A stretch of DNA of 22,000 bases from Chrysomallon squamiferum (taxonomy: Eukaryota; Mollusca; Gastropoda; Neomphalida; Peltospiridae): NCBI GenBank assembly GCA_012295275.1, contig CM022665.1, forward strand, positions 26,899,946 to 26,921,945. The letters are read 5' to 3'. Below are positions 17,020-22,000 of the stretch, one piece after another. Each line of letters begins with the position of its first letter. Position 1 is the first letter of the stretch. A program made the translations under genes and the position numbers. The notes under the pieces were generated by a model that was given only the letters and a program-made list of their open reading frames with translations, searched no databases and was not told the origin of the DNA.

Positions 17020-17740
17020 TCTACTTTTATTTTACGTTAATATATTATTCAGTCAGTAAAATATTTAATATATTTATCAATCATTTTATATGTAAAATAA
17101 ATTTTCTTTTCTGTTCTGATTTAAAAAAAGAAAAAAGAAAAAAGGTTATTAAATCATTACTGCCTAAGCTAATACTTTTTAACAGAGGATTTTCGAATTT
17201 GAATGTTTCCTGAAAATCTTTCGGACAGTGTCCTCACCCACTCTGGTAATAAGCTATATGCTATACCACATCTGATAAAATCGTCTTAAGATGGTTTTCT
17301 GCGTTGCTGTAATTGCAAACATTACCATGGCAGCCGAGGGAAGCTTACGTATAATCAATACGTTAGAAATCTAGCCATAATACTTGCATGTGACATCGTT
17401 ATTTTTTCTTTATTAAGTCAATAAAGCTAAAACCCGATGCTAGTCGATAGTTCTTAATTAATATCACTTGTCCTATTTATCACAGATATAGACCAGTGGA
17501 CGATTAGACGAACAAACTGAAAATTAGTAATTTTATTTGTTCAAACATGTTATGAAATCAATACAAGTAAATGGCTGTCCTTGAAGATAATTAAATGTTC
17601 AAAGAGAATATAATTATGCATATCAATGTGTTTGTGTATGTTGTATCAATGCCTGTATATATACATACACACACACCAACAACATAAAAGCAAAAACAAA
17701 CAAACACAAAGTATTAGTAAAAATAAAAGATTTGTACAAA
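17020..17740. other. Intergenic, no recognised gene
   Basis: AT-rich with a short more balanced block at 17215-17400. No gene, RNA or repeat identified. Confidence 0.4.

Positions 17741-17742
<2 letters not shown>

Positions 17743-17776
<34 letters not shown>
17743..17776. repeat. (AC)17 microsatellite
   Basis: Pure AC run. CA-rich flanks and a (GT)n at 17836-17846 surround it. Confidence 0.97.
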
Positions 17777-17782
<6 letters not shown>

Positions 17783-17849
17783 GTACGTATTAACAAAATA
17801 CAACAGAGCAATGAATACATTCATACACAAACACGTGTGTGTGTGTTTT

Positions 17850-19400
17850 GGGGTTTCTCGTTATTCTTCTCATTTTTGTTTCTTTCAATCAACAAATTTT
17901 TCTTTTTTATCATTTTTCTTTCATATTTTTTGCTTATTTTTTTCTTCCTTCTGATTCGCTCGTTTCATAACATTTTATAAAATAATGAAATAGAATAGAT
18001 AGGGAAACGATTCTTGTCAGTATATCTCACCGTACGTATGTATGTATGTACACAACAAGCATCTTGGTCCTGACTTAAATGAGTTGACATTCAGTGACTA
18101 GCTCAACTAATTTTCATTTTAGTGTAATCACACTTCCTGAACAATAATGCAAAAAAAAAAAAAAAAAAAAAATAGAGCGAAAGAAATTTCTCGAATTATC
18201 GTGCTTTTAGTATCACGAGCAGTTTGTGTGAATAAAAAAATATATTTTCTCTATTGTCTAATTATTGATCTACAATTACCTAAGTTCAGCGCTAAAAGGT
18301 TGTGTTTATATTTACATTAGCGGTACCATAAATCTAAGCAGAAATAATTTAAAAAAAAGAAAAAAAAAAAGAAAAAAAACGAATTATGAATTAAAAAAAA
18401 TAAAAAGCAAAACAACGATGAAAGAAAATGATAGAAAAGAAAAATATACTGAAAACAAAAAAAGAAGAAAAAAATAAAGGAGAAGAGGAAAAACAGAAAT
18501 AAGGATAAATAAATAAAAATGGTAGTAAAATAAATGAAAGTATTAAAAACTAAAGTAATTGATAAAACTATTAAAAAACTGGAAAACAAATCAAGCAGAA
18601 ATAATGAAGACAGTATATCTCAATGTTTGTAATTATTACCTGAATGAATGACTTTTCACTTAGCGACATCACAACACCTTTTAGTAGTAACAGTCATTAG
18701 ATGTTCAGTGTATGTTTCTTGAATAATGATGACTTTACCCCCTACTGACTTTCCATTATCGACAAGCAGCCAGTCATTGTGATATATATAGTACACCTCA
18801 TTAGCTTTAAGCCTTTCTACTCTTAGGCAGACATTTCCTATATGAAATAATTACATTTGGCAACTGTTATATACTGAGGATGGACAATTAAATATGCTAA
18901 GAACCAGTGAAACCTGGTATGTCTCAAATCTCCACTAAGACCAGTTTGAACCTCAGTTCTCTCTAAAAATTATTTGGGGAAAAAATGTGTGTGTGTGTAT
19001 GTGTGTTATAATAATTAAGAAATCTATATATTTTAATTTATTGTTTACTCACATTAATAAAATACGAGTTGGTACGACGTGAAAGGTAAGCAGAATACAA
19101 ACAATTTATTATATACAAAAACAAAACAAAAATTATAATATTTATGTAAATACTAGCAGACATACACGTACACACATCCAGACACACACACAGACACACC
19201 CACACAAGCATACATACGTTGTTTATAATTTTAGGCACGTTAATGCCGAAGAAGCAAAATAATACAAACTATTAAGCAGTATTACGTTAAAACTGCACGC
19301 ACAATATAATTCCTTTCATATCCTCTGTTATTTTATTTATTATTATTATTATTAATTTTAATCTCTCATTCAAATCAGAATATCGCAATATAGCTGTAAA
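17850..19400. repeat. Intergenic with T-rich and A/G-rich low-complexity tracts
   Basis: Pyrimidine-rich 17860-17970, poly-A at 18150-18172, and a purine-rich A/G block at 18347-18560. Open frames here are K/E/R- or F/L-only and are artefacts. A more balanced block at 18630-18980 may hold an old transposon, but I recognise none. Confidence 0.6.

Positions 19401-19403
<3 letters not shown>

Positions 19404-19494
<91 letters not shown>
19404..19494. repeat. (CT)45 microsatellite
   Basis: A 91-base pure tract, the longest of three CT/GA arrays in the intergenic region. Confidence 0.98.
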
Positions 19495-19495
<1 letters not shown>

Positions 19496-20053
19496 AAATA
19501 ACCCTACAGTCGTGTCTCTACTGCGATGTGATCCTCGTATCTAAGACATTCGATTAGTAAATTAATAAACTATCAAGATAAAAAAAGAGAGAGGTTTCTC
19601 TTACTTGGCATGGGTAAACTACAAAACCCCCAATGATTTCAATTTCAAAATTCTTATGAATAATTATTTAAGTTTTACAGTCGCTGTAAAATTATACGCA
19701 GTAAAGCTAAAAAATTAGAATGGTGTAGATATGCTATTAAATTAGTTGTAATCATTACAATAAAGTATTAACTGTTAGAAAAAGGATTATAAGCATTATT
19801 ACATTTTTTAATTTTTTATTATTTTTTTATTTTTTTAAGAAATAAAATTACCTTGGTAGAAAAAAAGAAGATAAAGTAGTATTAAATCTTGAGTATTTAC
19901 TTGGATTAGGATGCTTCCGACATTTTGTGATAAATAGATATTTATGAGGCTAACCTTTTAAAAATTCGATAAAACACGTGAAAACCGTCGCAGTCAGGCG
20001 CAATCCGAATGCTGGTCGATGGGCAATATACGCTGAGAGAGCGATAGAAACGC

Positions 20054-20065
20054 GTCCAATAAAAG
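20054..20065 (+). promoter_or_regulatory. Candidate promoter elements of the 144-residue gene (CCAAT and TATA-like)
   Basis: GTCCAATAAAAG combines a CCAAT box with an ATAAAAG TATA-like element, inside a GC-richer, non-repetitive block (19980-20160) that precedes the inferred 5' UTR exon. Position and function are inferred. Confidence 0.3.
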
Positions 20066-20089
20066 ATAATATGCACCAGGTAAAGCCTG

Positions 20090-20406
20090 TTTATTCTGTG
20101 AAAAACACTCGATACTCAAACATTTACAACAGCTACGAAGCTCTGACTCTGCAGTAACCATTTCGTTCATCGCCAGGAACTCGATACTGCATTTTTATGT
20201 GATTTTCCTTCTTTTTTTTTGAAATACACGGAATTTTTTTCTTTGTTGTTGTTGTTGTTGTTTGTTGCATAAATCAACATCGATATGGATAAGACGATAA
20301 TATAAGACAGTACCGGAAAAGAGCAGAGTTCGTTGTGAGGATTCAAAAACACAGAGGAAACTGATTCTGGATTATTAAATTTGATACTTGCAGACATTTA
20401 TATCAG
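20090..20406 (+). other. Probable 5' UTR exon of the 144-residue gene (5' end approximate)
   Basis: Ends in a good donor, CAG|GTGGGT after 20406. The intron 20407-20758 contains very long poly-T tracts (about 20424-20490) and ends in a TACATTTCAG acceptor. A second donor-like CAG|GTAAAG at 20079 leaves open an even earlier exon. Confidence 0.4.
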
Positions 20407-20758
20407 GTGGGTTTTCTCTTCTCTTTTTTTTTTCCATTTTTTTTTTTTTTTTTATTTTTTTATATATTTTTTTTTTTTTTTTTTTTTTTTGGTGTATGTT
20501 TGATAATCCTGAAAATTCGTACAATAAACGACTTTGTCAATAATTAGAAAGCTGGAATAAGTTCATAAAATGTAATGTTTGCCAACAATTTCGAAAATTC
20601 AAGGCACGTTCTATCTTATACCTTTACATACCAAATGTTGTCGATGAAATGAAGAAAAATTAATTTAATGAATCAGTGCGTTCTAAAATGTTTAGAACTG
20701 TATGAGGAAAAGATGTTGTTCTACGTAACTATATTCAAATGAAGATTGTACATTTCAG
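20407..20758. other. Inferred 5' UTR intron with long poly-T
   Basis: The T-runs near the donor side total more than 60 bases in about 75. The rest is ordinary AT-rich sequence ending at the TTTCAG acceptor (AG at 20757-20758). Confidence 0.4.
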
Positions 20759-20974
20759 CGGAATAAGAAGCTGGAAACTAAGGTGCAGACATTTAGAAAT
20801 TTAGACAGTATTTAGCTAGCATAACACACAAAGAAGTAATCTGAGAATACTGAATACTATTGCAAGATGTATTTTCAAGTGTTTTAATGCGTTAATACTA
20901 TTCCCGTACTTTAAATTCTCATACCTGTTTGTGTGTTAAGTATCAAGTGAAACAGTCTTTTAAAGAGAAGGTGC

Positions 20975-21409
20975 ATGGCACTTCAGAATATTTCTTGCCT
21001 GCCCAAAGCGGAGTCAAATCAGCAGTCTTCCCAAGGAGCTAGCAGTGAAGAATTCCCAGCCAGGCTGATGTCTTCTGGCAGTGGTTGTTCTGCTACGGAC
21101 GAAGGGTCGTTGTCTTCTTCGAATCATTCTCAAAGTCGCGAAAATTTCAAGAAAAGTGTGACTATCACGACAGTTAGCAAGTGTTTTGCGACTGAAGGAG
21201 ACTCATCTCTTCCGTTTGATCCGGACGAAAAAAGCAGACTCATGTCAAGACGGAATGCTCTGTGTGATCCGGAAAAAATGCCCATGCCTCAAGAGACAAG
21301 AGAGAAAATAGAACAAGATGTAGATCGAAGGAGAAAGTCTTTTCCAAGGCGAGTGTCAAATCTCCTAAGTAAACATTTGAATCTCAACATCGAAGAAGAT
21401 TTAATATAA
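20975..21409 (+). CDS. Unrecognised Ser-rich 144-residue protein with two PKA-type sites
   Basis: A complete intronless frame in a probable terminal exon (20759 onward). ATG at 20975 is the first in frame after a stop at 20948-20950, TAA at 21407-21409. The composition is more balanced and coding-like than the surroundings. The N-terminal two thirds are Ser/Gln/Glu-rich and likely disordered (e.g. SSGSGCSATDEGSLSSSNHS). The C-terminal third is charged and helix-prone: a REKIEQDVDRRRKSFPRRVS segment followed by NLLSKHLNLNIEEDLI. Residues S122 (RRKS, also RxxSxP as in 14-3-3 sites) and S128 (RRVS) sit in basophilic-kinase contexts, and KKS61 in another. There is no signal peptide or membrane segment. 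I do not recognise the family; a short regulatory or adaptor protein is a guess. Confidence 0.7.
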   Translation: MALQNISCLPKAESNQQSSQGASSEEFPARLMSSGSGCSATDEGSLSSSNHSQSRENFKKSVTITTVSKCFATEGDSSLPFDPDEKSRLMSRRNALCDPEKMPMPQETREKIEQDVDRRRKSFPRRVSNLLSKHLNLNIEEDLI

Positions 21410-21452
21410 TTGTTTTGGGAATTTAACTGGATTATATTCAGTTTAGATTAGC

Positions 21453-21474
21453 AATAAAATTATTGATGAATAAA
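21453..21474 (+). terminator. Two polyadenylation signals (AATAAA)
   Basis: AATAAA at 21453-21458 and again at 21469-21474, 44 and 60 bases after the stop codon of the 144-residue frame. A GTGAACGTGTGAGAG stretch just downstream resembles a GU-rich element. This supports the frame as the last exon of a real transcript. Confidence 0.65.
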
Positions 21475-21479
21475 TGTGA

Positions 21480-22000
21480 ACGTGTGAGAGTCAGATACCT
21501 CCTTTTTCAGTCTTTTTCCCATTATATATTTACGTCTGTTTGCGACATAAAAACAAAATGCTTATTAATTTTTTTGAGTAATTCTTGCAGTTGCTATGAA
21601 CCTATTTCAAAATAATCTGACATAAAATAATTCCAGAGTTTTATAATTTATTAGAATTCTTCTTCTTCTTCTTTGATATATATATATATTGAAGAAAGAA
21701 AACATTTCAAACTGTTGTTTAATTATTGCAGTCGCTACGAAGTATAATTAAAAATATGATAAAATCGCAAGTTATTACAAATTCATTTAATAAAGATATT
21801 AAAAAATAAAAAATACTAAAGAAAAGACAATACAAGAACTGCATGGAATAATCTTATCTTCTAACACATTATTTGTATTTTTAGACAAGTACTAACTATT
21901 TACAAACTTTAAAAACCTCACACAGGTTATTATGTAATATTTAAAATGTAATATTTAAAATTAAAAAGACAAAAAATACTGGATATTTTATTAGTAATAA
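21480..22000. other. AT-rich downstream flank
   Basis: No gene seen. A short (TTC)n and (TA)n occur near 21657-21690, and TAATATTTAAAAT is duplicated in tandem near 21935-21962. Confidence 0.5.

Noticed and set aside
18265-18589. Lys-rich plus and Phe-rich minus frames
   Set aside because: Both are translations of the A/G-rich low-complexity block.
20167-20397. 76-codon minus-strand frame
   Set aside because: Antisense to the inferred 5' UTR exon and includes a GTT/AAC repeat; no family resemblance.
1-22000. CRISPR arrays, bacterial operons, riboswitches, tRNA or rRNA genes
   Set aside because: The DNA is clearly eukaryotic. The tandem arrays have degenerate units without unique spacers, and I found no tRNA A/B box pair or rRNA-like sequence by eye.

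Overview
This is eukaryotic, specifically metazoan, nuclear DNA. It is strongly AT-rich, with GT-AG introns, long microsatellites, decayed DNA transposons and two protein-coding loci transcribed away from each other. Three things suggest a lophotrochozoan, possibly a mollusc such as a cephalopod: an axonemal dynein gene with AT-rich introns, very long CT/GA tracts, and a decayed mariner-type transposase with the GSGRP linker motif. The species guess is inference only.

Region 1 (about 55-13100, minus strand) is the 5' part of a large multi-exon gene. I could chain 15 coding exons plus one inferred non-coding first exon. Splice sites are canonical and codon phase carries across the junctions, with a single exception inside exon 5. 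The chain encodes roughly 843 residues: a disordered basic/acidic leader, then a block typical of the N-terminal tail of axonemal dynein heavy chains (residue runs like YDPYDLKVV, YWTISASSVTM, RLPFFYRF and KSFKSWAKNV), then tail helices. The gene runs off the low-coordinate end before the linker, AAA+ ring or microtubule-binding stalk. Human DNAH14 or DNAH6 type is the best guess for subfamily; I cannot settle it by eye.

Most of the larger introns carry a tandem or dispersed repeat, several with a degenerate unit of about 45-60 bp. In the last visible intron (155-615) the tandem unit is a copy of the downstream exon's own acceptor and first coding bases, so the intron holds a ladder of decayed pseudo-exons. 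Exon 5 holds a reading-frame conflict: a one-base frameshift or an unexpected second acceptor.

Region 2 (about 13120-20000) is intergenic. It holds AAT, CT, GA, CA and TCTG-type simple repeats, a decayed mariner-like transposase fragment (minus, near 14630-14945), a non-autonomous hAT-like element (15050-15493) and a near-palindromic hairpin near 16914-17006.

Region 3 (about 20050-21475, plus strand) is a small gene: a probable 5' UTR exon, a short intron with huge poly-T tracts, and a terminal exon with a complete 144-residue reading frame followed by two AATAAA signals. Its product is Ser-rich with two adjacent PKA-type sites (RRKS, RRVS). I do not recognise the family.

The two genes lie head to head about 7 kb apart. 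I see no evidence that they act together.
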